Position numbers and translations under genes: made by a program
DNA from: Neoroseomonas oryzicola
Lineage (GTDB): Bacteria > Pseudomonadota > Alphaproteobacteria > Acetobacterales > Acetobacteraceae
Direction: 5' to 3'
DNA length: 64,000 nucleotides
NCBI RefSeq assembly: GCF_012163135.1
Contig: NZ_JAAVUP010000009.1
Coordinates: 1-64,000, forward strand
The notes under the pieces: generated by a model
Seen by the model: the letters and a program-made list of their open reading frames with translations, nothing else
What the model was told of the DNA's origin: nothing
Database searches by the model: none
In this document: positions 33,337 to 41,722 of the stretch, one piece after another
How positions within the stretch are numbered: the first letter of the stretch is position 1
How the letters are laid out: each line of letters opens with the position of its first letter

Positions 33337-34766
33337 CCGCGCCCCGGTTCCGGCTGCTCGAGACGCAGCGCTTCGAATGGCCGTTCAAGCTGCGGATGCC
33401 CTTCCGCTTCGGCGTCATCACGGTGACGCATGGGCGCCAGGCGGTGATCCGCGCGCGCATCGCGCTGGAGGACGGGTCGGAGCACTGGGGCGTTGCGGCG
33501 GAGACGCTCGCCGCGAAGTGGTTCGAAAAGGACCCTCGCTGGACCGATGCGCAGAACGAGGACCAGCTGCGCCGCGCGCTCGAGATCGCCTGCGCGGCGA
33601 CGATGGCGGCGGGTGCGAATACCGCCTTCGGACATTATGCGGATGCCTATGGCGCGCATGTCGCGGCCTGCGGGGCGGAAGGGCTGAACCCGTTGGTCGC
33701 GGCCTATGGTCGCGCGCTGGTCGACCGCGCCATGCTGGATGCCCTGCTGAAGGCGAAGGGGCTGTGCTTCGCCGCCGGGATGCGCGCGAATGTCGGCGGC
33801 ATGGCCGCGCATGCGGCGCTGCCCGACCTCGCCGGACATGATTTCGGGGCGATGCTGGCCTCGCTGACGCCCGCACGGCGGATGCATGCGCGGCATACGG
33901 TGGGTCTGGTCGATCCCATCACCGCGGCGGACCAGGCGGAGCGGGTGAATGACGGGCTGCCGGAGACGGTGGAGGAGGTCGTCGCGACCTACCGTCATTC
34001 CTGGTGGAAGCTGAAGGTCGGCGGGAATGTCGCGGCGGATGTGGACCGGCTGTGCCGCATCGCCTCGGTGCTCGATCGGCTGCACGGCTATCACGTCTCG
34101 CTCGACGGCAATGAGCAGTACGAGGATGCGGAAGGCGTGCTCGCGCTTTGGCGGGCGATGCAGGCGGAACCGCGGCTGGCGCGGCTGAATGCCTCGATCG
34201 CCTTCATCGAGCAGCCGGTGAAGCGGGCCAAGGCGCTGGAGGGCGCGATGGGCGTTCTGGCAGCGGAACGCCCGGTGATCGTGGACGAAAGCGACGGGCC
34301 GCTCGATGCCTTCGTGCAGGCGAAGGCGCTCGGCTATGCCGGCATTTCGTCGAAGGCCTGCAAGGGCGTGTGGCGGTCGCTGATCAACCTGGCGCGCTGC
34401 CGCGCCTGGAATGCTGGGCTGCCGGAACCGCGCTACTTCATGAGCGCGGAGGACCTCACGACGCTCGCCGGCGTCTGCGTGCAGCAGGACCTGGCGCTGG
34501 TCAGCGCGATGGGCCTGGTTCACGTCGAGCGCAACGGCCATCATTTCGTGGACGGCTTCGCGGGCCGGCCGAAGGCGGAAGCGATCCGTTTCATGGAGGC
34601 GCATCCGGACCTCTATGCCGACACGCCGCGCGGCCCGCGCCTGGCGATCCGCGACGGCACGCTGGACCTCGGATCGGTGGTGGATGCCGTCGGCCTGGGC
34701 ACCGCGCTGGAACCCGACGTCACGGCAATGGCACCGATGCCCGCCGCCGCCTGGCCCCCTCGCTGA
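33333..34766 (+). CDS. Enolase-superfamily dehydratase/racemase-like protein
   Basis: This 477-residue protein has the enolase-superfamily C-terminal barrel: a WWKLKVGG KxK pair (K226, K228), D258 in SLDGNEQ, E293 in FIEQPVK, D318 in VIVDESDG and K341 in GISSKACKG. These match the metal and general-base positions of mandelate-racemase-like enzymes. The N-terminal 170 residues and overall length are larger than the usual 360-400, so it is an atypical branch. It likely dehydrates or racemises a sugar acid. It is last of three overlapping genes and is followed by a palindromic repeat. Confidence 0.75.
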   Translation: MTAPRFRLLETQRFEWPFKLRMPFRFGVITVTHGRQAVIRARIALEDGSEHWGVAAETLAAKWFEKDPRWTDAQNEDQLRRALEIACAATMAAGANTAFGHYADAYGAHVAACGAEGLNPLVAAYGRALVDRAMLDALLKAKGLCFAAGMRANVGGMAAHAALPDLAGHDFGAMLASLTPARRMHARHTVGLVDPITAADQAERVNDGLPETVEEVVATYRHSWWKLKVGGNVAADVDRLCRIASVLDRLHGYHVSLDGNEQYEDAEGVLALWRAMQAEPRLARLNASIAFIEQPVKRAKALEGAMGVLAAERPVIVDESDGPLDAFVQAKALGYAGISSKACKGVWRSLINLARCRAWNAGLPEPRYFMSAEDLTTLAGVCVQQDLALVSAMGLVHVERNGHHFVDGFAGRPKAEAIRFMEAHPDLYADTPRGPRLAIRDGTLDLGSVVDAVGLGTALEPDVTAMAPMPAAAWPPR

Positions 34767-34813
34767 AGTAACCAAAGAAGGGAGGGGGATTCGGGGGAGG
34801 TTCTCCTCCCCCG
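34767..34813. repeat. Palindromic element (family 2)
   Basis: It has an AAGTAACCAAAGAAGGGAGG-like head followed by the perfect stem CGGGGGAGG-ttct-CCTCCCCCG (34792-34813). Close copies are at 44531-44576 and 57799-57838, and a reversed copy is at 44476-44530. It lies right after the enolase-superfamily gene and may also terminate its transcript. Confidence 0.7.
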
Positions 34814-34835
34814 CTCTTCGGCGTAGAACCCGCCC

Positions 34836-35333
34836 GTGACCGATCCGGCCCCTTTCTGGCGCGCGAAGACGCTCGACGCGATGACCCGCGCCGAGTGGGA
34901 GAGCCTGTGCGACGGCTGTGGGCGCTGCTGCCTGCACAAGCTGCGCGACGAGGAGACCGATCGCCTCGCCTACACCAACGTCGCCTGCCGGCTGCTGGAT
35001 GGCGAGACCTGCCGGTGCAAGGACTACGCGAACCGGCGGAAATGGGTGCCGGACTGCGTGAAACTGACGCCGAAGCGGCTCGAGAAGATCGACTGGCTGC
35101 CGCCGACCTGCGCCTATCGCCTGGTGGCCGAGGCGCAGGACCTGCCCTGGTGGCATCCGCTGGTGTCGGGCCGGCCCGAGACGGTGCACGAGGCCGGGAT
35201 TTCCGTCCGCGGCCGCACGGTCGCCGAGCGCGATGCCGGCGATTTCGAGGACCACGTCGTGTCCTGGCCGGGCAAGTGGCCGGCCAAGGCACGCACGCCC
35301 CCTGTTGTGACGAACCGGAGGAGACCGGGATGA
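34836..35333 (+). CDS. YcgN family cysteine-cluster protein
   Basis: The 165-residue protein matches the YcgN (UPF0260) family. It has an N-terminal [12 protein letters not shown] cluster, then [14 protein letters not shown] and VPDCVKL, and a final CAYRL. The cysteines suggest a bound metal or Fe-S cluster. The function of the family is unknown. GTG 34836 is the probable start (no upstream Met). Its stop overlaps the DapA-like gene start (ATGA), an unusual pairing for this housekeeping-like gene. Confidence 0.88.
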   Translation: MTDPAPFWRAKTLDAMTRAEWESLCDGCGRCCLHKLRDEETDRLAYTNVACRLLDGETCRCKDYANRRKWVPDCVKLTPKRLEKIDWLPPTCAYRLVAEAQDLPWWHPLVSGRPETVHEAGISVRGRTVAERDAGDFEDHVVSWPGKWPAKARTPPVVTNRRRPG

Positions 35334-36268
35334 AGGACGCGATCTATGGCGGCGTGAATGCCGCGGTGCTGACGGCGATGGGGCCCGACCTCACGCCCGA
35401 TCTCGACCGCATGGCGGCGCATGCGAAGTGGCTGCTCGCCAATGGCTGCACCGGCCTCGGCGTGCTGGGCACGACGGGGGAGGCGAATTCCTTCGGCCTG
35501 CATGAGCGCAAGGCGATCCTCGAAGGCCTGATCGCGCGCGGCATCCCGGCGGCGAAGATGATGCCGGGCACGGGCTGCGCCAGCCTGACGGACAGCGTGG
35601 AACTGACGAAGCATGCCCGCGACGCCGGCTGCCCCGGCGTGCTGATGCTGCCGCCCTTCTACTACAAGGGGCCGAGCGACGACGGGCTGTTCGCCTATTT
35701 CTCGGAAGTGGTGAACCGCGTCGGCGGCGGGGTGAAGATCTACCTCTATCACTTCCCGCAGCAGTCGGCGGTGCCGATCAGCCTCGACTTGATCGGGCGG
35801 CTGCTGAAGGCCTTCCCGGGCACGATTAAGGGCGTGAAGGATTCGTCCGGCGACTACGCCAACATGCAGGCGATGGTGCGCGAGTTCGCCAAGGACGGGT
35901 TCGAGGTCTATTCCGGGAGCGACGAATTCCTGCAGCAGATCCTCGCCGAGGGCGGCGCGGGCTGCATCACGGCGGCGTCGAACGCGAACAGCCACTGGGG
36001 CGGCATCGTCTATGCGAAGCGCACCGGCCCCGAGGCCGACGCCGCGCAGGCGACGCTGACGGCGACGCGCCGGGCCGCGACCTCGGTGCCGCTGATCCCG
36101 GGCCTGCGCGAGATCATCGCGCGCAGCACCGGCGATGCCGGCTGGCGCGTGATCCGTCCGCCGCACCTGCCGCTGACGGCCGAGCAGGCCGAGAAGGTCT
36201 GGGCCGCCTGGACCGCGGCCGGCGCGATCCCGCTGCCCGGCATGGCGACCGCGAAGGCGGCCGAGTGA
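35330..36268 (+). CDS. Dihydrodipicolinate synthase/N-acetylneuraminate lyase family protein
   Basis: The 312-residue TIM-barrel class I aldolase/dehydratase has GTTGE at 48-51, the Tyr of YLYHFP near 140, and Schiff-base K170 in GVKDSSGD. DapA itself is possible. The context of cupin, sugar oxidoreductase and enolase-superfamily genes points instead to a keto-acid sugar aldolase or dehydratase. ATG 35330 overlaps the YcgN stop. The following cupin gene starts on its stop codon. Confidence 0.87.
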   Translation: MKDAIYGGVNAAVLTAMGPDLTPDLDRMAAHAKWLLANGCTGLGVLGTTGEANSFGLHERKAILEGLIARGIPAAKMMPGTGCASLTDSVELTKHARDAGCPGVLMLPPFYYKGPSDDGLFAYFSEVVNRVGGGVKIYLYHFPQQSAVPISLDLIGRLLKAFPGTIKGVKDSSGDYANMQAMVREFAKDGFEVYSGSDEFLQQILAEGGAGCITAASNANSHWGGIVYAKRTGPEADAAQATLTATRRAATSVPLIPGLREIIARSTGDAGWRVIRPPHLPLTAEQAEKVWAAWTAAGAIPLPGMATAKAAE

Positions 36269-36582
36269 TGAACGAGCCGCTGCGCTGCCGCGAGCCCGCT
36301 ATCGCCACCGTGCAGGTGGATGACGCGAACGTCCGCGTGACCCGGTGGGATTTCCCGCCGGGCTCCGAGACCGGCTGGCACCGGCACGGCATGGCCTATG
36401 TCGTCGTGCCGGTGAGCGACGGGAAGATGCTGCTGGAACTGCCGGGCGGCGAGACGGCGACGGCCGAGATCAAGGCGGGCGTGGCCTATGCGCGCGCCGC
36501 GGGAATCGAGCACAACGTCGTCAATGCCGGCGACACGGCCTTCGCCTTCGTCGAGACGGAACTGAAACACCTCATCGGGTGA
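36268..36582 (+). CDS. Small cupin-domain protein
   Basis: This single-domain cupin has 104 residues: DFPPGSETGWHRHGMAYVVV (motif 1, with the Glu and two His metal ligands) and a weaker motif 2 (GIEHNVVNAGDTAF). It may bind a metal and act on a small carboxylate or sugar. ATG 36268 is used; GTG 36265 would add one residue. It overlaps the DapA-like stop by one base. Its last 11 bp overlap the convergent EamA gene. Confidence 0.82.
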   Translation: MNEPLRCREPAIATVQVDDANVRVTRWDFPPGSETGWHRHGMAYVVVPVSDGKMLLELPGGETATAEIKAGVAYARAAGIEHNVVNAGDTAFAFVETELKHLIG

Positions 36583-37456
36583 CCTTGCGCTCGGGCAGCG
36601 TCACCAGCGCCAGCCCGGCGAAGACCAGCGACGCGGCCGGGATGGTCAGCCATCCCGGCCGTTCGCCGAACAGGGCCCAGCCCCAGGCCAGGCCCGTCAG
36701 CGTGATGATGTAGCCGGTCTGCGACGTCACCACGCCGCCATGCGCGGCGAGCGAGCGGAAGTAGATCATGAAGGCGCCGGCGGTGCAGGCCGCCTGCAGC
36801 GCCGAGACCAGCGCGCCGTCCAGCGGCGGCACCTGCATCTGCCCCAGCAGCGTCGCGACGATGCCCGCCTGCAGCGCCCCGGCCGCCAGCGTGCCCGTGG
36901 CGAGCGCAAGCGGCGCCGTGCCCTGGGGCGCGAGCCGCACCGCGAGCAGGTTCGACGCCGCGTAGCAGGCCGGCGTCAGCGCCGCGAAGAGCGCCCAGGG
37001 CAGCATGGACGGATCCGGCAGCGCCGCGCCGGGGCGCATCGCGACCACCACGCCCGCGAAGCCGAGCACGGTGCCGACCAGCCGGCGCCGCGTCGCCCGT
37101 TCCATGCCGAGCGCCGCGGCGCCGAGTACGGTCAGGATCGGCGAGAGTGGCACGATCAGGGAAAAGAACCCCGCGGGGATGTGCGGAATGCTGGTGAAGG
37201 CGACCAGGTTCGCCAGCGCCATGCCGAACAGGCCCGATACCGCATAGTGGCGCAGATGCGCCCGCGAGAGCGGCACGTCGATTCCCCGCGCCCGGCAGGC
37301 GACGAACAGGATCGCCGCGCTGCCCGCCGCCGCGCAGGTCGCGATCAGCATCGGCGGCCAGCCGAGCGCCGCCAGGTGCTTCACGAAGGCCGGTGTCGCA
37401 CCCCAGACGGTGCCGAGCAGGAGCAGCGGCGGCAGGGGGCGGAGCGCCTCGGGCAT
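36572..37456 (-). CDS. EamA family (DMT superfamily) transporter
   Basis: This 294-residue membrane protein has about ten helices in two EamA repeats (LLLGTVWGATPAFVK at the start of the first, and ALFAALTPACYAASNLLAV opening the second). The family exports metabolites or amino acids. The end YIITLTGLAWGWALFGERP is typical. It overlaps the cupin gene tail to tail and is divergent from the YgjP-type peptidase gene. A longer in-frame extension upstream is rejected because it runs antisense through that gene. Confidence 0.88.
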   Translation of the reverse strand: MPEALRPLPPLLLLGTVWGATPAFVKHLAALGWPPMLIATCAAAGSAAILFVACRARGIDVPLSRAHLRHYAVSGLFGMALANLVAFTSIPHIPAGFFSLIVPLSPILTVLGAAALGMERATRRRLVGTVLGFAGVVVAMRPGAALPDPSMLPWALFAALTPACYAASNLLAVRLAPQGTAPLALATGTLAAGALQAGIVATLLGQMQVPPLDGALVSALQAACTAGAFMIYFRSLAAHGGVVTSQTGYIITLTGLAWGWALFGERPGWLTIPAASLVFAGLALVTLPERKVTR

Positions 37457-37532
37457 GGTGTGCAGTGGTCGTGCGCGCGACGTCGCTGTCAAGCAGTTGA
37501 AGCCGCCATCGTCGCTGCGCCATGTTGCGGCG

Positions 37533-38252
37533 ATGCAGTCGCCCGATTCGGAAACCGTCGTGTTGCGCCCCGGCGTGCTGGGAGCCCCGGTGGGCTGCCC
37601 CGTGCGCTGGAACCGCTCCACGCGCGCCCGCAGGGTGAGCCTGCGCATCGATGCGCGCGCGGGCGAGGTCGTGGTGACCCTGCCGATGCGCGCCGGCCGG
37701 CGCGCCGGCATGGCGCTGCTGACCACGCACGCCGCCTGGGTGATGCAGCGCCTCGCCGCGCTCGCGCCGCCGGTGGAACTGGCGCCGGGCGTGGAAGTGC
37801 CGCTCGGCGGCGAGCCCCATGTCATTCGGCACGATCCCGCGGCGCGCGGGGGCGCCTTCCTCGATGGCCGCGCGATCGTCGTCTCCGGGCGTTCCGAGTT
37901 CCTGGCGCGCCGCGTGAAGGACTTCCTGCGTGCCGAAGCGAAGCGCCGCATCGCCCTGCTAGCCGAAGGCCATGCCGCGACGCTCGGGGTGAAGATCCGC
38001 GCCATCCGGCTGAAGGACACCAATAGCCGCTGGGGATCCTGCGCGCCGGACGGGACGCTCGCCTTCTCGTGGCGGCTGGTGATGGCGCCGGACTGGGTGC
38101 TGGACTACGTCGTGGCGCATGAGGTCGCGCATCTGCGCGAACTGAACCATTCCGCGCGCTTCTGGGCCCATGTCGCGGCGCTGACGCCGAACCGCGAGCC
38201 GGCGCAGGACTGGCTGCGCGAGAACGGGCCGGCCCTCCTGCGCGTCGGCTGA
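37533..38252 (+). CDS. YgjP/SprT-like M48-family metallopeptidase
   Basis: The 239-residue protein has the DUF45/YgjP signature YVVAHEVAHLRELNHSARFW, with zinc ligands H196, H200 and probably H206. An upstream IRLKDTNSRWGSC motif is also present. It is a soluble metal-dependent hydrolase of unclear substrate. ATG 37533 is chosen because the region further upstream overlaps the EamA promoter and looks non-homologous. The next gene starts after a strong hairpin. Confidence 0.9.
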   Translation: MQSPDSETVVLRPGVLGAPVGCPVRWNRSTRARRVSLRIDARAGEVVVTLPMRAGRRAGMALLTTHAAWVMQRLAALAPPVELAPGVEVPLGGEPHVIRHDPAARGGAFLDGRAIVVSGRSEFLARRVKDFLRAEAKRRIALLAEGHAATLGVKIRAIRLKDTNSRWGSCAPDGTLAFSWRLVMAPDWVLDYVVAHEVAHLRELNHSARFWAHVAALTPNREPAQDWLRENGPALLRVG

Positions 38253-38263
38253 TTCCGGCGTAT

Positions 38264-38287
38264 ATCCTCCGCAAGCCCACGGAGGAT
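38264..38287 (+). promoter_or_regulatory. Hairpin fully covering the Shine-Dalgarno sequence of the MDR gene
   Basis: ATCCTCCG (38264-38271) pairs perfectly with CGGAGGAT (38280-38287) around an 8-nt loop CAAGCCCA. The GGAGG (38281-38285) 6 nt before ATG 38292 is entirely inside the stem. Translational gating or an RNA-stability stem is possible. Confidence 0.55.
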
Positions 38288-38291
38288 GCGC

Positions 38292-39305
38292 ATGAAGGCG
38301 GTCGGATTCACCAAATGCCACCCGGTCGATCACCCGGAGGCGCTGCTCGATCTCGATATTCCGGCACCGGCCGCGCCCGAGGGGCACGACATGCTGGTCG
38401 AGGTGCGCGCCGTCTCGGTCAATCCGGTCGACACCAAGCGCCGCAGGACCGAGGAGCCGAAGGACGGCCCGCGCATCCTGGGCTTCGACGCCGCGGGCGT
38501 CGTGCGGGCGGTCGGCCCGGCCTGCACCCTGTTCGGCCCGGGCGATGAGGTCTTCTACGCCGGCGTGGTGAACCGCCCCGGCAGCAACGCGGAGCTGCAG
38601 CTGGTCGACGAGCGGATCGTCGGGCGCAAGCCGGCCTCGCTGTCCTTCGCCGAGGCGGCGTCCATGCCGCTCACGACCATCACGGCCTGGGAAGGGCTGC
38701 ACGACCGGCTCAGGGTCCATGAGGGTGGCGGCGCGGGGGAGGCGCTGCTGGTGATTGGCGGTGCCGGCGGCGTCGGGTCCATGGTCATCCAGGTCGCCCG
38801 GCAGCGGACGGCGCTGACCGTCGTCGCCACCGCCTCCCGCCCCGAGACGGCGCAATGGTGCCGCGACCTCGGCGCGCATCACGTCGTCGACCACCGGGAG
38901 GACATCCCGGCGCAGCTCAAGGCGCTGGGGGTGAAGCCGCGCTACGTTTTCTCGACAAACACCACGGCGCGGAACTGGGACCAGATCGTCGCATCCATCG
39001 CGCCCCAGGGTGCGATCGTGCTGATCGAGAGCCAGGCGCCGATCGATGCGCGGCAGCTGATGCCGAAATCGGTCTCCCTGCACTGGGAGCTGATGTTCAC
39101 CCGCCCGATGTTCGGCACGCCGGACATGATCGAGCAGCACCACCTGCTGAACGCGGTCGCCGACATGGTCGACCACGGGCGCATCCGTCACACCATGACG
39201 CTCAACCTCGGCCCCATGACCGCGGCGCGGCTGCGCGAGGCCCATGCGAAGGTCGAGAGCGGCACGATGATCGGTAAGGTGGTGCTGGAGGGCATGGGCG
39301 CATGA
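38292..39305 (+). CDS. Zinc-binding alcohol dehydrogenase family protein (MDR, quinone-oxidoreductase-like)
   Basis: The 337-residue MDR enzyme has the AVSVNPVDTKRR motif and GFDAAGVVRAVGP in the catalytic domain. The NADPH site is VIGGAGGVGSMVIQVARQ, followed by GAHHVVDHRE. No structural zinc cysteines are present, so it is a zinc-independent quinone- or enone-reductase type. ATG 38292 is preferred over 38286 because GGAGG abuts the latter. The gene follows a hairpin. A small membrane protein gene follows 23 bp later. Confidence 0.88.
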   Translation: MKAVGFTKCHPVDHPEALLDLDIPAPAAPEGHDMLVEVRAVSVNPVDTKRRRTEEPKDGPRILGFDAAGVVRAVGPACTLFGPGDEVFYAGVVNRPGSNAELQLVDERIVGRKPASLSFAEAASMPLTTITAWEGLHDRLRVHEGGGAGEALLVIGGAGGVGSMVIQVARQRTALTVVATASRPETAQWCRDLGAHHVVDHREDIPAQLKALGVKPRYVFSTNTTARNWDQIVASIAPQGAIVLIESQAPIDARQLMPKSVSLHWELMFTRPMFGTPDMIEQHHLLNAVADMVDHGRIRHTMTLNLGPMTAARLREAHAKVESGTMIGKVVLEGMGA

Positions 39306-39328
39306 CGAAATCGCGCTGGCGCTGAGCC

Positions 39329-39700
39329 ATGCCGCAGGGCGTGGCGTCACTTCGGCGGATCGTGCTCGGCTTCTGGGCGGCTGCGATCCTGACCATCGCG
39401 GTCGCGGTCTGGCTGTCTGCCTCGACCGGGGACTGGACATGGCTGGCGCGGTCCGGGGCGATCCTGACCGCGCTGGGACTCGTGCTGGCGAGCCGCAAGA
39501 TCCTCATCGCCCGCAACGACCTGCTCAACCTGCTGCATGACATGGAGAAAGCCGACGGCGCCGAGCGGACCGCGCGCCTGGCTTCCTTCAAGCAGCTGCA
39601 GCGCGACATCGACCGTCAGGTGCTCGAAAGGGCGGGCTTCGCGCTCCTCGTGCTCGGAACGCTGATCTGGGGGTTCGGCGACCTCGTCGGGCGGATCTGA
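39329..39700 (+). CDS. Small hypothetical membrane protein
   Basis: The 123-residue protein has three hydrophobic helices: residues about 10-30, 40-56 and 102-118. Between helices two and three lies an amphipathic cytoplasmic stretch rich in Glu, Arg and Lys (DLLNLLHDMEKADGAERTAR). No family is recognised. It ends right against the convergent isomerase-like gene. The upstream gap is short, so it may share a transcript with the MDR gene. Confidence 0.65.
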   Translation: MPQGVASLRRIVLGFWAAAILTIAVAVWLSASTGDWTWLARSGAILTALGLVLASRKILIARNDLLNLLHDMEKADGAERTARLASFKQLQRDIDRQVLERAGFALLVLGTLIWGFGDLVGRI

Positions 39701-40534
39701 TCAGTCCACCGTTACCCCGGCGGCGTGCGCCTTTTCGACCAGATAGGCGCGGGCGTCCTGCATGGCCTCGAGCGTCCCGAAGGCGTTCGTATAGGCACCG
39801 CGGTAGCCCTTGCCTTCGAGCAAGGCGAACATCGCGCCGAAATCGAAGTCGCCCTTACCGGGGATAAGGTGCTCCTCGTAGCCGTTGCGCCAGCAATCGG
39901 CGAGGCGGACCTCCTTCACGCGCTCGAGCGGGACCTCCGCGACGAAGCCCTCCACCCCCGGCGGCAGCAGGTGGGCGTGGTTGGCGGTGAAGGACAGCGC
40001 GAAGGCGGGCGAGTGGATGGCGTCGAAGTAGTAGCGCCATTCCTCCATGGTGTGGGCGAGGTAGTGGACCTCGGCATTCTCCGGCTCGCGGTTGAGGTTC
40101 TCGAGCAGCAGCAGCGCGCCGTGCTGTTCGGCGTGCTTCACCATGCGCTGCAGCCGGTCGCGCCCGGTTTCCATGCGCATCTTCACGTCGGCGGTGAAGT
40201 GGTAGCCGGCATGGACGACGATCCACTGGGCCTCGAGCCGCGGCGCGACCTCGATATAGGCGCGGAGATAGGCGTCGACGGCTTCCGACAGGAAGGGGGA
40301 ATACTCGGCGACGTTCACGGCCGAGAGCGTGTGCAGCGCAATGTGCACGCCGTTTGCCTTGGCACTTTGCCGGATCGCGCGACAGCGTGCCTCGTCGAAC
40401 AGCGTCACGGCATTGGCGCCGGTGTCGAGCTGGATGTCGATGTGCCGCACCTCGTTGCGCGCGGCCCATTCGATGGCATCTTCCAGCTTAAGCTTACGTC
40501 CGACATCCACGCCGATGCGGTCGATGAGCGTCAT
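39701..40534 (-). CDS. Sugar phosphate isomerase/epimerase family (TIM barrel)
   Basis: The 277-residue xylose isomerase-like TIM barrel has motifs IDIQLDTGANAV, VHAGYHFTADVKMR, LLLENLNREPENAEVHY and LADCWRNGYEEHLIPGKGD. Likely metal ligands are the Glu of ENLN and downstream His or Asp residues. The start is supported by GGGAGGAAGCC directly upstream. That leader is almost identical to the one at the SMP-30 gene (52332). It is divergent from an iron-type ABC importer and end-to-end with the membrane protein gene. The substrate is unknown. Confidence 0.85.
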   Translation of the reverse strand: MTLIDRIGVDVGRKLKLEDAIEWAARNEVRHIDIQLDTGANAVTLFDEARCRAIRQSAKANGVHIALHTLSAVNVAEYSPFLSEAVDAYLRAYIEVAPRLEAQWIVVHAGYHFTADVKMRMETGRDRLQRMVKHAEQHGALLLLENLNREPENAEVHYLAHTMEEWRYYFDAIHSPAFALSFTANHAHLLPPGVEGFVAEVPLERVKEVRLADCWRNGYEEHLIPGKGDFDFGAMFALLEGKGYRGAYTNAFGTLEAMQDARAYLVEKAHAAGVTVD

Positions 40535-40560
40535 GGCTTCCTCCCGGTCGTTGCACGATG

Positions 40561-40588
40561 GTTGCCAGCGTGCGGGGGCGATGGCAAC
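40561..40588. promoter_or_regulatory. Inverted repeat GTTGCCA-N14-TGGCAAC in a divergent promoter
   Basis: Perfect 7-bp arms (40561-40567 and 40582-40588) lie in the 128-bp gap between the isomerase-like gene and the ABC importer. Spacing of 14 nt suits a dimeric regulator on one DNA face. No regulator gene is nearby. Confidence 0.35.
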
Positions 40589-40662
40589 GTTCCCGCGTCC
40601 AAGAACAACGCGCGCCGAGACCGCCCAACGCGGCAGGTGCGCCATGGTTGGGAGGAAGCCGG

Positions 40663-41712
40663 ATGTTCCTGATCGACAGGCGTCAGATGCTGGCACTCGC
40701 GGCATGGTCCGCGGCTGCCTCCAAGGCCTGGGCGCAAGCGCCGCTCACGCCCGCGGAACAGGCGCTGCATGAAGCGGCGAAGCGCGAGGGCGAGATCACC
40801 TGGTATTCCGGCCAGTACAGCGCCGAGGCCTCGGAAGCCGCGGGCCGCGCCTTCAATGCGCGCTATCCGGGCGTGCGCTGCAACGTGGTGCGGTCGACCT
40901 CGCAGGTCGCCTTCCAGCGTCTCTCGCAGGACCAGCGGGCCGGCGTCGCGCAGTGCGACGTCTTCTCCTCGACCAATGGCGGGCACTACATCCAGCTCAA
41001 GCGGCAGAACCGGCTGATGCAGTTCCGCCCGGCGAGCGCCGACGGGATGCTGCCGATCCTGCGCCAGGCGGACCCGGACAACTACTTCCAGTCCTCCTTC
41101 CTCGGCATCTACCTGATGGCGCACAACACGCGCATGGTCAGCGAGGCCGATGCGCCGAAATCCTGGACCGACATTCTCGACCCGAAGTGGAAGGACAAGC
41201 TCGCGGTCGGGCATCCCGGCTTCAGCGGCGCGATCGGGCTCTGGGCGCTGCAGATGCGCACCATGTACGGGCCCGACTACCTGCGGCGGTTCGAGCGCAA
41301 CAAGCCGCAGATCGGGCGCTCCTCCATCGATCCCGTCACGATGATGGAAGCCGGGGAACGCGCTGTCGGCGTCGCGGTGCCGTCCGCCTCCACCCTGTTC
41401 TCCATGTCGCGCGGCAACCCGCTGAAGCTGATCTACCCGACCGAGGGCGTGATCGCCGCGCTCTCGCCCTCCGCGATCATCCGCAACGCGCCGCATCCGA
41501 ATGCCGCGAAGCTGTTCATGGAATTCACCTGCGGCCCCGCGCTGTCGATTGCGGTGCGCGAGCTGTTCAACGAAAGCCTGCGCCCCGACGTGCCGCCGCC
41601 CGAGGGCTCCCGCCCGCTCGACCAGGTGACGATGCTGGCGCCGAGCCTCGAGGACGCCGAGAAGGGCGTGCCCGAGGTGCGCGAGCAGTGGCGCGAGATC
41701 TTCGGGGTCTGA
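40663..41712 (+). CDS. Iron(III)-type ABC transporter substrate-binding protein
   Basis: This 349-residue periplasmic receptor of the FbpA/AfuA (type II) class has a signal peptide (RRQMLALAAWSAAASKAWAQ). The lobes are AKREGEITWYSGQYSAEASE, then GRAFNARYPGVRC. Motifs VFSSTNGGHY, SYLG-like SSFLGIYLMAHN and RNAPHPNAAKLFMEF (near the end) are typical of ABC solute-binding family 1/13. A GGGAGGAAG ribosome-binding site precedes the ATG. It heads a complete importer operon. Iron versus another ligand (such as a phosphonate or polyamine) is not resolved. Confidence 0.88.
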   Translation: MFLIDRRQMLALAAWSAAASKAWAQAPLTPAEQALHEAAKREGEITWYSGQYSAEASEAAGRAFNARYPGVRCNVVRSTSQVAFQRLSQDQRAGVAQCDVFSSTNGGHYIQLKRQNRLMQFRPASADGMLPILRQADPDNYFQSSFLGIYLMAHNTRMVSEADAPKSWTDILDPKWKDKLAVGHPGFSGAIGLWALQMRTMYGPDYLRRFERNKPQIGRSSIDPVTMMEAGERAVGVAVPSASTLFSMSRGNPLKLIYPTEGVIAALSPSAIIRNAPHPNAAKLFMEFTCGPALSIAVRELFNESLRPDVPPPEGSRPLDQVTMLAPSLEDAEKGVPEVREQWREIFGV

Positions 41713-41722
41713 GCCGCTGTCC

